Shown here piece after piece: positions 1 through 11,341 of a DNA stretch of 64,000 nt; the stretch's first letter is position 1; each line of letters starts with the position of its first letter. A model generated the notes under the pieces. It was not told the origin of the DNA. It saw nothing but the letters and a program-made list of their open reading frames with translations, and did no database searches. Origin of the DNA: Gonocerus acuteangulatus (lineage: Eukaryota > Arthropoda > Insecta > Hemiptera > Coreidae); NCBI GenBank assembly GCA_946811695.1, contig OX328127.1:48685774-48749773 (forward strand). The letters are read 5' to 3'. The position numbers were made by a program, and so were the translations under genes.

Positions 1-1050
1 CACCGTTTTGACCAAAACGGTGAAATTACACCGACTGATTTTGACAAAACTTGCCACACAGATAGGTCCCTATACGGGAGTGTCATATTACCTATGACGT
101 TTTGTACATTTTGTTCCATCGGAAAGCCATCATTCCTTCTGAAACCCATCATGTGGGGTATCAAATGAATCGTCTTCGTAAGGAGAACCTATATTTGATG
201 TTTTAAGAAACATTTCGATGCATCTTAACAACAACACGTGTGATTTCTTTCTTAAATGTTGTAAATAAAGTCGTTAGGGTTAACTGCATAGTATACTTGA
301 AAGCAGATACTAAGTTTTTCAAAGTCATCTAAATTACAAAGTTTAGGATCACAAACCCAGAATGTATCGTTTTTGTTCTTTTCTTTTTCTTGAAGGCCTT
401 CTACACTTTCCTTATGGTGATCTTTATCCTCGGGACAAGGTTCCTGTGTTTTACAGTGTAATAGTTTAGTTGAGAGAGTAATCAATTTGACCTCTAGAGT
501 ACTGTCATCTGGAAGAGCCTCTAACTTTTCTAGTCTAGTGATTAGATGTAGATAGGTGTGCTACTCATTGGTATCAAATTTTTAAGCAGTAAGGAGAACT
601 TTATGCAGAATCCAAAGACCCTGGTCTTCAGGGTGTTTGTTCAGTTTTCTCTCTAAAGATAATTTCGGCACAAATAAGACATTGCTAAGTTTAAGAATAT
701 ACCTGGTTGAGGAAAGTGATATTTTAGTAACTGGATATAAGTATTTTTATTGTTGTTTTTAAAGGTCAGTTGAAGTGTCTTTACTGTTCTTAGTAAGCAA
801 CTATGAGGCCTTCTAAGTAATGAACTTGGACATTTCTTTCTTGTATCATCTATTGTATTGGCAAATATTTTTGGTTGAAAATATGGTTAACTTAATACAC
901 GGACTCATACTACTTTTGTTTGGAATGTAGGATGGTAAGGCGTTTTTTGGGGGTTTTAGGAGGAGATATTTCTCGCTTTTTGGGGAAGGGAGTGTTTCTA
1001 TGTGGGGGGAGGAACTTGGCCTCTATTTTACATTTATGTTTTTTTGGGGA
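1..1050 (+). repeat. Interspersed repeat family A, copy 1 (cut by window edge)
   Basis: Two blocks here recur, on the opposite strand, at 32807-33700: positions 100-225 (around 'catgtggggtatcaaatgaa' with one variant base in the other copy) and positions 660-1050. The copy begins with a 22-base hairpin at 1-22 (9-bp stem) and contains a module of the type 'gattttgacaaaacttg', found twice in the other copy. Such modules are common in non-autonomous Helitron/INE-like elements, so that class is inferred, not proven. No coding capacity is seen; the short ORF on the minus strand at 252-485 looks incidental. Confidence 0.6.
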
Positions 1051-1054
1051 TTTT

Positions 1055-1149
<95 letters not shown>

Positions 1150-1484
1150 TCTCCCTCTCTCCCTCTCTCCCTCTCTCCCTCTCTCCCTCTCTCCCTCTCT
1201 CCCTCTCTCCCTCTCTCCTCTCCTCTCTCCCCCTCTCCCCCCTCTCCCCCCTCTCCCCCTCTCCCCCTCTCCCTCTCTCCCCCTCTCCCTCTCTCCCTCT
1301 CTCCCCCCTCTCCCCCTCTCCCCCTCTCCCCCTCTCCCCCCTCTTCCCCCCCCCCTCCCCCCTCTCCCCATCTCCCCCTCTCTCCCCCTCCCCCTCTCCC
1401 CCTCTCCCCCTCCCCATCTCCCCCTCTCCCCCTCTCCCCCCTCCCCCCTCCCCCTCCCCCTCCCCCTCCCCCTCCCCCTCCTTT
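1051..1484 (+). repeat. 430-bp polypyrimidine tract: (CT)n then C-rich CT repeats
   Basis: The plus strand is almost entirely C and T. It starts as about 85 bases of pure (CT)n, passes through CCCTCT units, then CCCCTCT units, and ends in CCCCCT units near 1440-1481, with only one or two A interruptions. The tract sits at the end of repeat family A, at the spot where the other copy carries (TA)n (32749-32806). All long ORFs in this tract, on both strands, are translations of the simple repeat. Confidence 0.95.
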
Positions 1485-2329
1485 GAAGAAAGTTGGAACC
1501 AAAATAGTAACTGTTTCTATTTTAATCTTTCCAAATGAGACTAGGGGAAAGAACGGAGCCGCGCTAAGATGATGCAGTTACTGCGAGTCGGACTTTTTAT
1601 TACTTACATAGAGTTCATACAAACCTAGAAGGGCCTGGAACTAGGCCTCTTTTTTTTCAACGTTAGTGTTTTAGGCGATATTTATTAACAGCATATTTTA
1701 CATTCATTTTATATTGTGCATCAGAAAGTATTCATTACAAACCAGAACTGATTTTAATATGTCACAATAAAACGTGTAAAGTGCTTCATTGCGAGCTCCA
1801 CTAAAAAAAAAAACAAAAAAAATCAAATTGTTTTGAATCCTATGACCTCATAGTTAATATTACCCCAAAGTAAAATATAACGCATAATTTTTTTGTAGAT
1901 TATGTGAAATATGGCAGTGTAACCATACTGGATTTATTAATAATGAAAATTAATTTAAAATTAATAATTAAAGATTGAGTGAATTTTAATAACAAAAAAA
2001 AAGTCCGAATCTATAACTGAATCAACCAGCAAATAAGAGTTGCTAACACCCAACGGTTGTTAGCCGAAAAAAAAAAGTCTGCCTTCGCTTAATTTCGTTT
2101 ATTTATTTTTTTTTTTTTTGTTGTTCTTCTTCGATGTTATCGCTTTTCAGGACACTTTTTCTGGGAGGGGATTTTTTTTGTTGTTAAAATGGACGACACT
2201 TATGTTTTTTATTCTGTTTACTCTACTGAGAAGCTCATTCAGGGTATACAAACGTAACATTGGTATGTTTAACCGTGTATACACAAGCTATGAGATACAT
2301 TAAACTGTGTAAGGTAAAAGCTGAGATGA
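1485..2329. other. AT-rich intergenic DNA with one recurrent palindromic block
   Basis: No gene is supported. Positions about 1530-1600 carry a block (aggggaaag ... gcgctaagatgatgcagt ... tgcgagtcggac) that also occurs at about 6650-6725 and 25160-25232, and in reduced form near 6345-6375, 58805-58835 and 61590-61620. The rest is A/T homopolymer-rich sequence. Confidence 0.6.
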
Positions 2330-2690
2330 GATATGAAGCCGAATCTTCCGCCTCTTCGAACTCTTATATTTAATATTGAGGTAGTTTTTCCCGGGGAGGC
2401 CCCACACCGCGGGACTCAAATAAAGTGTACTCGTGCACCGCATGCGGGGGATATTGTTTGGGGAAATTGTGGCCCGCGGGCCTGCGGATGGCGGCCCCCT
2501 CCCTACTTCGAGGGTGAATATTGAACCGGGGTATTTATGATATATGAAGAATGTGGGGGGGGGGGTTCGGCTCTCTTCGAGTCTATTCCCCGCAGACACG
2601 GGCCTGTGGAGATAAGATGGCGAACAGTAGATCGGACCAGCCTTTCCAATCTGCATGAAATTACGGTCCGATGACAGCAAAAGAAAATAT
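2330..2690. other. GC-rich, CpG-rich island, unidentified
   Basis: This segment is far richer in G and C than its surroundings and includes a run of ten or more G near 2557. It has short overlapping ORFs on both strands, none recognised and none with a clear splice or coding pattern. It may be a promoter-type island or an old transposon; it lies about 1.2 kb upstream of IMMP1L. Confidence 0.35.
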
Positions 2691-3849
2691 TTATAGGTCT
2701 AGATGTAAAGGAGGGGTACCTGAAACGAGGGGTTTGAACGATAGCCCCATCTTATTCCGCTGGGAAACCTCTCCTATTTCCCCACACACATGGTTTACTC
2801 TCATTCAGACATATTTTCCATATCTGTCTGAACGAAAACTCCTACCTCCCAAAAATTCCATGCATAAAAAAAAAAGATAATGGCATTTTACATTATTATA
2901 GAGCTTTTCATTTTATTATAGAATGTTTCAACACGCAACAAGGAGAATTGTCTTTTCAATATTAACTTAATCTACACAAGCAATACAACCATTATTAAAG
3001 TTTTTAAATTTATTCATGCATTGTAACAAATAAACACTATACTCCTTCTGGATATTGAACCATATGAAGTTGCTGATGAATCAGAAAAATCTGCAACTAT
3101 TCTTTAGGTCGCTGATATCCGAAAAAATAATTAGCAGCTGTTCGTTCCGTAAATATGATAGCTGTGAATCCCCAGGGAATAAATGAGAATTGATTCCATC
3201 AGGGCAGCTACTTTGCTCGTGCCAAAAAAGATAATCATAAATAGTTTTGAACTTTAATATTTTAATGAACCGCTGACACAACTATTATTTTATTAATCCA
3301 TTTTCTTCTAGGGTGTTGCCTGTTGTCTGAGATTCTACCGTTCGTTATTTTGAAGAGAAAAAATTGTTTTAAATTAAATTTACAAAGCATAACATTTTCT
3401 GGTACACTGTAAACAACAATAATATTTTCTGGCAATAATATATTTTTGATTAATTGATTGATTAAAAAACAAATGACCTCCTTGAAATGATTCAATCAAT
3501 TATTATTTTAGCTGTACAAATACGATGCGCACTAATGAAGGCAAGCATTACCGCCAGCCTGAGAGCCAGTATAAAATCTGTGGGAGTGAGGAAGACAATA
3601 TAGTCAAAATCAGGCCTTCCAAAAATTCTCTGTCATAAACGTTGCCAAAGGTTTACAATGCATTGCAGCTCTTGCTGCAACGACAATGTAGGAGAGCATA
3701 TTTATTACCTTGCACAATGACAGTCTTCGTTCTAATTCATATGATGCATTAACATTAAACAGCTGAGACATAATTGATCCGAATGATCCAAAAATGGCTG
3801 AATGCGATACTTCTTCCAAATACACTAACACAACATACAAATATCAAAA
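2691..3849. other. AT-rich region upstream of IMMP1L
   Basis: No gene is recognised. A TATA-like 'gtataaaatc' lies near 3569-3578 on the plus strand, about 280 bases before the IMMP1L start, and could be a core promoter, but AT-rich DNA gives such matches by chance. The minus-strand ORFs at 3081-3281, 3262-3495 and 3610-3840 show no known domain. Confidence 0.4.
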
Positions 3850-4332
3850 ATGACAGTATTAAGTAGAAAGTTTAATTTTGTAGGGAAAATAATAAAGCAT
3901 GGTGTACAATTAGTTTGTTTCGGACACTGTGCTTCGGAATACATCGGTAATTTCGTCCTGTGCACTGGTCCTTCGATGGAGCCCACGCTAACTGAAGGTA
4001 ACATCCTCTACATCGACCGCTTGCTATCTAGGTACACCGGAATTAAGTCTGGCGATGTCGTCGTCTGCAGGTCGGTTACAAATCCGAAAATGAACGTCTG
4101 CAAGAGAGTGGGAGGTGTTAGTGGTAATTATGTTTGGTCTGGTAACGAGTTCTTGGAAGTTCCAAAAGGTCATTTGTGGCTCCTCGGTGACAACAAAGAA
4201 AACTCCACGGATTCGAGGAAGTACGGAGCTGTCCCCCTGGCTCTAGTCCGCGGGAAGGTTATCTGCAGGTTGTGGCCCCTCCAATCTTTTGGACACATAC
4301 AAGAAGTATCAATATCGGAAAAATTTTCCTAG
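3850..4332 (+). CDS. IMMP1L: Mitochondrial inner membrane protease subunit 1 (S26 signal peptidase)
   Basis: This intact single-exon ORF encodes 160 residues, close to the usual length of animal IMMP1L/yeast Imp1 (about 165-190). The family is a membrane-anchored serine protease of the mitochondrial inner membrane that faces the intermembrane space, works with IMMP2L, and cuts sorting signals from imported proteins. An amphipathic/hydrophobic N-terminal stretch (about residues 10-38) fits the single membrane anchor. Box B 'GPSMEPTL' holds the nucleophile Ser42; 'NVCKRV' holds the general base Lys85; box E 'GDNKENSTDSRKYG' spans 113-126. The start has a purine-rich context (tcaaaaATGA), and an AATAAA follows about 125 bases after the stop. 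All family motifs are in order and there is no disabling change, so the gene is probably functional. Lack of introns could be native or reflect an old retrocopy; no poly(A) tail or target duplication is evident. Neighbours are repeats and give no functional hint. Confidence 0.93.
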   Translation: MTVLSRKFNFVGKIIKHGVQLVCFGHCASEYIGNFVLCTGPSMEPTLTEGNILYIDRLLSRYTGIKSGDVVVCRSVTNPKMNVCKRVGGVSGNYVWSGNEFLEVPKGHLWLLGDNKENSTDSRKYGAVPLALVRGKVICRLWPLQSFGHIQEVSISEKFS

Positions 4333-4458
4333 TATGATTATTTGACTATCAGATAGGCAACAGCTTCGATTTTCTCCTATAATTCCCACAATAATTTTTA
4401 TTTGTTACGTCTGCTAATGTTTTTACTCAGCACTAAATATTTAAAATCTTTATACTTG

Positions 4459-4464
4459 AATAAA
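4459..4464 (+). promoter_or_regulatory. Polyadenylation signal AATAAA of IMMP1L
   Basis: A canonical AATAAA lies about 125 bases downstream of the IMMP1L stop codon in AT-rich sequence. It is the first such hexamer after the stop on the coding strand and is the likely cleavage signal. Confidence 0.55.
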
Positions 4465-4740
4465 GTTTAAATTAACTCTATACATAAATTATACGTTTTT
4501 TAATTTATTATTAGTTTTAAATTTTAAGGAATGGCATTAAAAAATGGAATACAAACTTCCTATACAGTATTATTTTTTATTTTTATTTTGAATTTACAAT
4601 AATGTATTACAGGTGGGCTGATTAACAAACTCATCAAATCGTTTGTTATTGTTTTGACAGCGAAGTTTTGGGTGGAAGAGCAGGCATTGTAGCTACCATT
4701 GTTTTAACTGAAAAACACACACACATGTGAAAATTACATG

Positions 4741-4745
4741 CACAA

Positions 4746-4829
<84 letters not shown>
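4741..4829 (+). repeat. (CA)n(TA)n microsatellite
   Basis: Thirty bases of CA repeat pass directly into about 59 bases of TA repeat, which abut the tRNA-like head of the SINE at 4832. Confidence 0.97.
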
Positions 4830-4831
<2 letters not shown>

Positions 4832-4832
<1 letters not shown>

Positions 4833-5165
4833 GCGAGATTAGCTCAGTGGTATAGCGCTGGACTAATAAGCTGGAGGACCTGAGTTCAAATCCCGAGCAA
4901 GCACTAAAGGTTTTTTCTTCTAGAGTCTTCGTTCATAGGTTATATTTGGCCTCCCTGACCATCTCTAGGCCAACCCAGCCTTTAATTAATTTATTAATGT
5001 GTACCATGGTGCTTATGACCCTAGTAGTCGAAGCAGGAAGGGGAAAATCAGGCGGTCGGAGCATGGTACTGACCAAACTATTTCCCTAGTGTGCCGTATG
5101 GACATGAATCAGATACCTCTGTAGTATCTGCCCCGCTAGCCCCTCGTGGCCTGTTACGGGACTGT
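4832..5165 (+). mobile_element. tRNA-Ile-type SINE, near full length
   Basis: The head reads as a tRNA gene relic: A box 'ttagctcagtgg' (4839-4850), a CTAATAA anticodon-loop sequence that would carry AAT (Ile), and B box 'gttcaaatcc' (4884-4893). The acceptor arms do not pair, so it is not a working tRNA gene. A body of about 260 bases follows, shared with copies at 24649, 35007, 45947, 59179 and 61964, ending in 'cctgttacgggact'. A and B boxes are the internal RNA polymerase III promoter of such SINEs. Confidence 0.9.
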
Positions 5166-5319
5166 TAGGAAAAACGGTTAGGAAATTGTGGTACCTGGGC
5201 ACTAGCCATTCAAAAGCCACCGTATTTTCTCCCAAAAATGGTCTGAAGCAATTTGCGATGATACGATTTATTTCAGAGAAATCGGTACTTCAAATTTTAA
5301 AGTTTAGACTTCGAACGTT

Positions 5320-6380
5320 TTTTCCTCCGAAGGAAAGTAGCTATTGAGGCTGGACTCATGACGGAATTTTTGAAAAATTTCTTCAAATCTTTATCGATCC
5401 TACCTAGTAGACACCGAAAATGACCCCCGTTAAAATTTATATATGTCTATATATATATGTGTGTGTGTGTGTCTGTTAACACGATAGTGGCCAGAGTTTT
5501 TGTTTTTTCTTCACGAAACTTGGTATATAGCATTCAATTAGCAAACGATTGAACGAGTTCGTTAACCACCAAAGTCGGTCAACCGGAAGGGGGGGTTTAC
5601 CCCGAACCCAAAACAGTAATTTGACTATGTCAGCCGTAATATTTGTTATATTTCAACGAAACTTGGTATTCGTAGTGGTAATATAAGGAGAAAAGTGAGA
5701 TATAAAAATGAACTAAATCGGTTCATTAGAAGGGGGGGTTTACTCCGGACCCACAACACCAATTCGCCACTGCCAGCCGTGATTTTTGGTATATTTCAAC
5801 GAAACTCGGTATTCGTAGTGGTAATCTACAGGTAAATATGTGTTGTAAAAATAAACTAAATCGGTTCATTAGAAGGGGGGGTTTTTATTCCGGACCCAAA
5901 TTCCTAATATACTCATACGGGTCGTAATTTCTGCTGTATTGTAACGAAATGCGGTATACGTCGTGGGTAACTCATGAGAAAGAAGTGTTGTAAAAATGAG
6001 CTGAATCGGTCAATCGGAAAGCGGGGGTTAATATATTTCAATAGAAAAGCCCGCCAGACGTAGGTTCACAAAGCCGCCGCAAGGAGCGCTTTCTACCACT
6101 AGAGTGACTGTATCCAGTTCCTGCCTTAGATCAAAATACGATAATATGAGTTTTTTTGTATTTATTACGTAGTGTAATAGGTACCATGTGTAAACGTAAC
6201 TCTGGAAGCAAATTAATAATTGATCAGTTACTCATTACAAATTTAAAAGAGAACTATTCATGTTTTTATTTTATTTATGTGGGATATTTTAAGCAAATTG
6301 TTCTGGAAAGCAGTCTACACTACCCAAATTCTGAGGAAAGTGCTTAGTTATGCAGCTCCTGCGTGACGGACTTTTTTTTC
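5320..6380 (+). repeat. INE-like repeat family B, copy 1, with about four ~135-bp modules
   Basis: A leader (from 'ccgaaggaaagtagctattg') is followed by a TA/TG microsatellite at about 5440-5473, then imperfect tandem modules of about 135 bases. Each module has 'acgaaact.ggtat', 'gaactaaatcggttcatt' and 'gaagggggggtt' blocks. The copy ends near 'cagctcctgcgtgacggac' (about 6352-6370). Related copies lie at 7800-8310 and 58200-58840 (repeated at 60985-61625). The plan of leader, internal microsatellite, tandem modules and palindromic end resembles Helentron-associated INE/DINE-1 elements. No protein is encoded. Confidence 0.6.
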
Positions 6381-6649
6381 AACTATTTTTGTATCTGCTT
6401 TCCACAGTTTTCAATTGATTATTTTTTTGTAATCGCAATTAAGAGTAAAATGAATTTAGTAAAGAAAAGCAAGAAAATGAGGAACGTATTTGTAATAGTG
6501 TTTTCCATGAGCGAAAGTTAAGAAAACGGAGGAATTGATTTCCCTTTAGGATATTGTCAGTCTGGAGTTGTGGCACCTAAAATCTTCTCCTTGAGATTTC
6601 ATTTAACATTTTTTAAGAAAGAGCAAAAGAAAACCTTAACTTTTTCAAT

Positions 6650-6725
6650 TCTAAGCTTTGCAAATTACCCTAGGAAAAAGAAGGAAAACGCGCTAATATG
6701 ACGCAGTTTCTGCGAGGCTGACTTT
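6650..6725 (+). repeat. Terminal block of repeat family (gcgctaa...gacgcag)
   Basis: The block matches 1530-1600 and 25160-25232 with small changes: 'ccctagg', then 'aacgcgctaatatgacgcag' followed by 'tttctgcgag'. In the 25.2-kb copy the core is a clean palindrome (GACGC...GCGTC). The upstream part of an element is not recognisable here. Confidence 0.5.
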
Positions 6726-7799
6726 TATAATATTACAGGGAGAACTGTTGACATATTTGTAAATATATTCTATCTATTTTAATCGCTACCAGTTGGGAGG
6801 GGGTATTTTTATAGTATTACGGTGTGCGTGACACTGTTTTTTTTTTTTTTTTTTACTTCTTAAAGACGTGCACTATAAGGACGAAATATGAGTTGTCCTC
6901 TCTAAGCCATTAAGCAACACTTCCTGAGAGCGTTTGTCCATTTGCGTACCGCAGAGTTCACTGAACTTCAGCAAAGTACGTTTAAAAGGGCACCTAAAGT
7001 TATGACGGATGCGAGGGTTAGGCATAAGGCTACTTAGCGGTCAAGAAGGGGTCCCAGGTAAGGCAGATTTAGAGATCACTGGGGACACGAATCTCAAGGG
7101 TCACTTAGACCTTAGCTTGAACCTCCCTCTCTCCAACTCAAAGTGCAAAGTTCTTTAATAGAAAAAGGTTTGTTTAGGCAGCTGCCTCAAATGACGAACA
7201 CATAAACTTTGACGGGTCCCTGTGAGTTGTTTAATATTTAATACCGACTGAATTTTGTGAAAGCTCTTAAACTTTAAGGATTGAACAACTTGAGGCAAAC
7301 TTGTCTTGGGATAAATAATATAGAAAAGAAGATTCCAGGCCAGGGTTGACTTTTTCATAGCAGACTATCTTTTCCCAATGAAACCTGTCTTAATTCCGTA
7401 ACTCTAAAGTAAGCAAGTTAATTTTTTATTGAGGTTTAAGCCGATCTCCTACCTTCTGAACATTATAAAGTTTTAAGTGGGATTGTAACATTTTCCTCTT
7501 AAGGCACCGCTTTAATGTTTCATGGATCTTGGAAGAAGAACATCAAAGCATAAATTTATTATTGGATTAAATGTATAAAATTTTCAGTAAGTATAATGGC
7601 AAGAAGAGATTCTGTAATAATTTTAAGAGGTAGTATTTTTCCTTACTATCAATGAGTATTTATTTTAAAGTGAAGAAAACCTTTTATAAAATATTTCTTG
7701 TCTATCTAAACTAAATACTTTATAAATTAATAAAATAATGGTTGTTAATGTTGGCTCAACCACCTAAATAAAAGCATTGCTAATTATTATTTTCCCTTT
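6726..7799. other. Intergenic, no recognised feature
   Basis: There is a T run at about 6835-6854. A less AT-rich patch at about 6880-7130 does not match anything else in the window. ORFs here are short and without recognisable domains. Confidence 0.5.
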
Positions 7800-8310
7800 A
7801 GCACTTTCCGAAGGAATGTAGATATTTAGGTTATCCTCATAAAAGAATTATTGAATAGGTTCTTCAAACCTTTATTGATCCTACCTAATAGATAACAAAA
7901 ATGGCACAAAAACGTAAATATATATATTGGCGCTAGAGTTTTTGTTTTTCTCCACGTAACTTGATATATATTATTCACCTAGAAAACGATTGAACGCGTT
8001 CGTTAACCTACAAAATTGGTCTATTTGGAGGAGGGGTTTACATTGGAACAAAATTACTAATTTGCCCATACCGGCCGTGAACTCGGTGATGAAGCTCGGT
8101 AAATGTTGTGCAGATCTAAAGAAAAAAAATGTCCTGTAAATATGGACTGAATTCATTCATGTAAAAGACGGTTTACTGCGGACAAAAATTAATTACTTGC
8201 GATTTCCGCCCGTAATTTACGTAAAGTCGTGGGTATCTAAGGCAAAAATATTTTATAAATTTAAACGAAATCGGTTGATTACAAGTTGAGGTTTAGTGTG
8301 TATTGTGTTC
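7800..8310 (+). repeat. Repeat family B, copy 2 (degraded)
   Basis: The leader 'ccgaaggaatgtagatattt', the 'ttgatcctacc' block, a short (TA)n and the 'cgattgaacgcgttcgttaacc' module follow in the same order as in the 5.3-kb copy. The modules are fewer and more diverged, so this copy is older. Confidence 0.6.
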
Positions 8311-9740
8311 AAAGCATTCCGTTTCTGCTATTCATTGAGTCATATATCCGTTACAAATATAAAAGAGCAAAACTAGTATTTTTTATTTATTTATATAGGT
8401 TATTTTAAACTATTCAAGAATTCAGTTTTACAAACAAACTATTGTTGTAATGATTCTTACTGGAGAAAGATAATTTCATATAAAGGAAGAAAAAAATAAA
8501 GATATAGTTATAGCTTTACTATAAAATTATTAACTGATGAAAAAATATGTCAATTCATTTTTCTCATAAAAAATGTGTCATCTTAGAGTTTCTCCGTACA
8601 ATGCTTACCCGTGGTGTGATTTGGAACGCTTAAAATAGAAACTCTTAATGTTTCGCCTTATATGATACAAAACCAATAACTCCAAAATGTCAAGGAAGGT
8701 GAATGCAAGGTAATATCTAATTTCATAGGAAGAAATAATAACTATTGATTATAATGTCAATATTTTTTGACAATTTGTGAATAAAAATTCCACAACCCTT
8801 GCAGTGTATGTATGTTATATCATCACGTGTGAAAAGTCACGAAACACTTTAGAAAATAGGATAACGGATTTTAGTTTTGAAATAATTCTCCGGAAAGGGT
8901 TTGTTAAGAGCTATAGGAAGACGGACATCCCCGGGGAAAAGCTAGGGTTCTATTTAATTAGAAAGGGAGGCCTTCTAGGGCAATAGGTCTGAATAAATTA
9001 TAGGCCTAGTCCCTCAAGCTTAATTCCAAGAGCAAGTGGATGTATTTGGCTAGTTCAAGTTGGTACAGTGTTGGAACAATTGTTAGCATATCAAATTTTT
9101 AAAGAAGATAGATTATTTTCCTTCCAGATATTCTTGTGGGCAGGCATTTCCAGGCAGTTTCTATAGTTTTGGCTCTATTTGATGATTTATGTTTCCATGC
9201 TGTGATATAAAGCAAAGTAGTCCATTTGGTAAAGTCACCTGCACGCAGAGAAGAACAATATGGTTTAAATTTCGTCTTAAAGAGTTGACTTTTCTTATCT
9301 TCAAGATTTGAAATGTTGGCCTTTTGTTGTATATGCCATTCTGCGCCTTGTACGGTATTTTAATAGAAAATTCCTAGACTGTAATGCCTTTTAAGAGGCC
9401 TTATAAATCTAGCTGTTGGGCGCATCCTATGTGATTAGGCACGTAGAGTGAAGGAACGTGTTTCAAATTTCAGCCATTGTGCTTGGTGTACCAAATTTCA
9501 GACAATAGTAATTCATTGGTATTTCAAATATAAAATTAATCTTTGGTAAGTAGTTTTAAGCTAATGTTAAAGCAAGGGAAGGGAGAATTTAATTTCCTGG
9601 AAAACAGAATAGCTGGTATCGTCAACGTCAAAATCTATTGTCCGGAAAATGTAATGAAATCTTCAAAGTCTCATAAAGTAACATTAAAAGTAGTTTCAAC
9701 TAGAGTTGGTTGACTGGTGAAGGCTTATCATAATATCTTA
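8311..9740. other. Intergenic, no recognised feature
   Basis: AT-rich sequence. The 69-codon ORF at 8777-8986 has no recognised domain and no splice or transposon context. Confidence 0.5.
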
Positions 9741-9998
9741 GGATAAAGAAATAGTCAAACGCATCCACTGTATATCTTAGTGGACAGTGCGTTTTCAACG
9801 TCCAAACCACATCCTCGGTATCCTCCGATAGCTCAACCAGACTTCCAGACTACTTCTGATTGGAATACAGCCATACAAAGACCCTGGTGAACCTCGCTGA
9901 GCTATAGGAAGACACTCAGGATGAGGTTGTGATGTCAAAATCGTTTTGTCCTATAAAACAAAGACATACAGTACATACGTTTGACTATTTCTTTATCC
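9741..9998. mobile_element. 258-bp palindromic MITE
   Basis: The ends are inverted copies of 'ggataaagaaatagtcaaac' (left from 9741, right ending 9998). Homology of the two halves continues inward through 'actgtat.tctt' and the 'aacc.catcct...tcc.atagctca' blocks, so the whole unit folds back on itself. No ORF of note lies inside. Left and right flanks both contain TA near the ends, but the exact target duplication is ambiguous. Confidence 0.7.
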
Positions 9999-10535
9999 AG
10001 TACATTATTAAAATGTAGTTTAGTTGTGAAGAAACATGCCACATATGGTTAAAACTAAGTTCTATTTTATTTTTTATGTAATTGTAAGTTTGATAAGCTT
10101 TAAGTTGTCAGATATATTAATCTATTTGTTTTGGCATTTCTCGCAGGACGAGATCTATCATTGACTAATGCTAGAGATTTTTCGATTATTTTACCATCAG
10201 TGGCAATATCTTAGCCAGTCATGACTTTTAAATGCCATCAGATACTCTTCCATGGCCTCATGGGTGCGTGTTGTGCAATGTAGTGCCAGTGAAACCTTTC
10301 GAACCAGGAGTAAATCTTTGACTGGGATCTTATGTAGGGAAGTACTTATTTTAAACCATACTTGAAGTTCTTGTTGACGACATGAGCTATTTTAACTAGA
10401 GAAACAATAAATAGTCGTTTCCGTGCCAAAGGCCTACATCTCAATCTAGGGTCACCTGCATGAAGATCACAAGCTACCATTGTTAACAGTTTACCATTTC
10501 GTGATTACCATAATTGGAAATGATTTTTATTTCAA

Positions 10536-11341
10536 TCTACTACATATTTTTCAAATACCACACACCCACTGACTGACTCACTGACTATCATCGCCCAGCC
10601 CAAACCACTTTTGAACTGCGTGACAGAAAAATTTTGCATGGACACTCCCTTTAGGATGTAAACACTCGCTTTTATTATATTGAAATTTTTAAGTATTTTT
10701 AGAGAAGTTTCAATTTTTTGTTTTAACGAGAGCATGCTTACCTGGGCAGCATGCGTTGCTAGGACGATAACAGAACAGCCGTACTGCATCTATTTCATAG
10801 CATCATGTTTAAGCGGTTAATTTCAACTATGATGACAATTTTAATTGAGGTTCATTTCAACTTGTCCCCCATAGAGTTTTCCTGGTGATGGTCCACCGGA
10901 GGTAATATTATCCAGAACCCTCGCACAGCCTCCTCACCCATCTGCATTCCCAGTCATTCAACACTTCTTGGTAATGCTCGCAAATATAATGGGTCTTTCC
11001 AAATGACATCTTGGAAGCATAATTTTTTAAATTGTAATGTACATTTATTATTGACAACGAATTTTTAAAATGTCAAACTGTTGTTACTGCTAACATATAG
11101 ATAACGGGTTATCTCTACGTTATCTGTTTCTTGACATTGGTCCGGAGCGTCCCAATGTCAAGAAACATTATACTTTGATTACTTATCAAATGATGAATAA
11201 ATTATAGTATGACGGGAACGATGCTATAATATACTGCACACAATTATGTAGTAGCAGTACATAAGTAATTTTGATGATGCATTATTTTACGCAATAAAGT
11301 AACTACTTATCTGCCGTGACGAAGCACGGGCATTCAGCTAG
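10536..11341 (+). mobile_element. Helitron-like non-autonomous element, copy 1
   Basis: The segment is collinear, in opposite orientation, with 36230-37050. Shared blocks include 'tcgcccagcccaaacc', 'gcgttgctaggacgataaca', 'ataatgggt.tttccaaat' and the end. The end has a 5-bp-stem hairpin CCGTG-acgaag-CACGG (about 11314-11329) followed by CTAG at 11338-11341 and then T. A hairpin just before CTAG and a T flank fit a Helitron 3' end. No Rep/helicase ORF is present. The 5' limit is approximate. Confidence 0.65.

Noticed and set aside
910..1572. Seven overlapping ORFs of 127-190 codons on both strands
   Set aside because: They translate the CT/GA-rich simple repeat (Ser-Leu-Pro or Arg-Glu-Gly runs) and have no other content.
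3850..4332. Bacterial signal peptidase from contamination or transfer
   Set aside because: Length, motif spacing and the TDSRKYG box fit the mitochondrial Imp1 group, and both flanks are animal-type repeats.
4832..4905. Functional tRNA-Ile gene
   Set aside because: A and B boxes are present but the acceptor and anticodon stems do not pair, no terminator follows, and the segment continues into a repeated SINE body.
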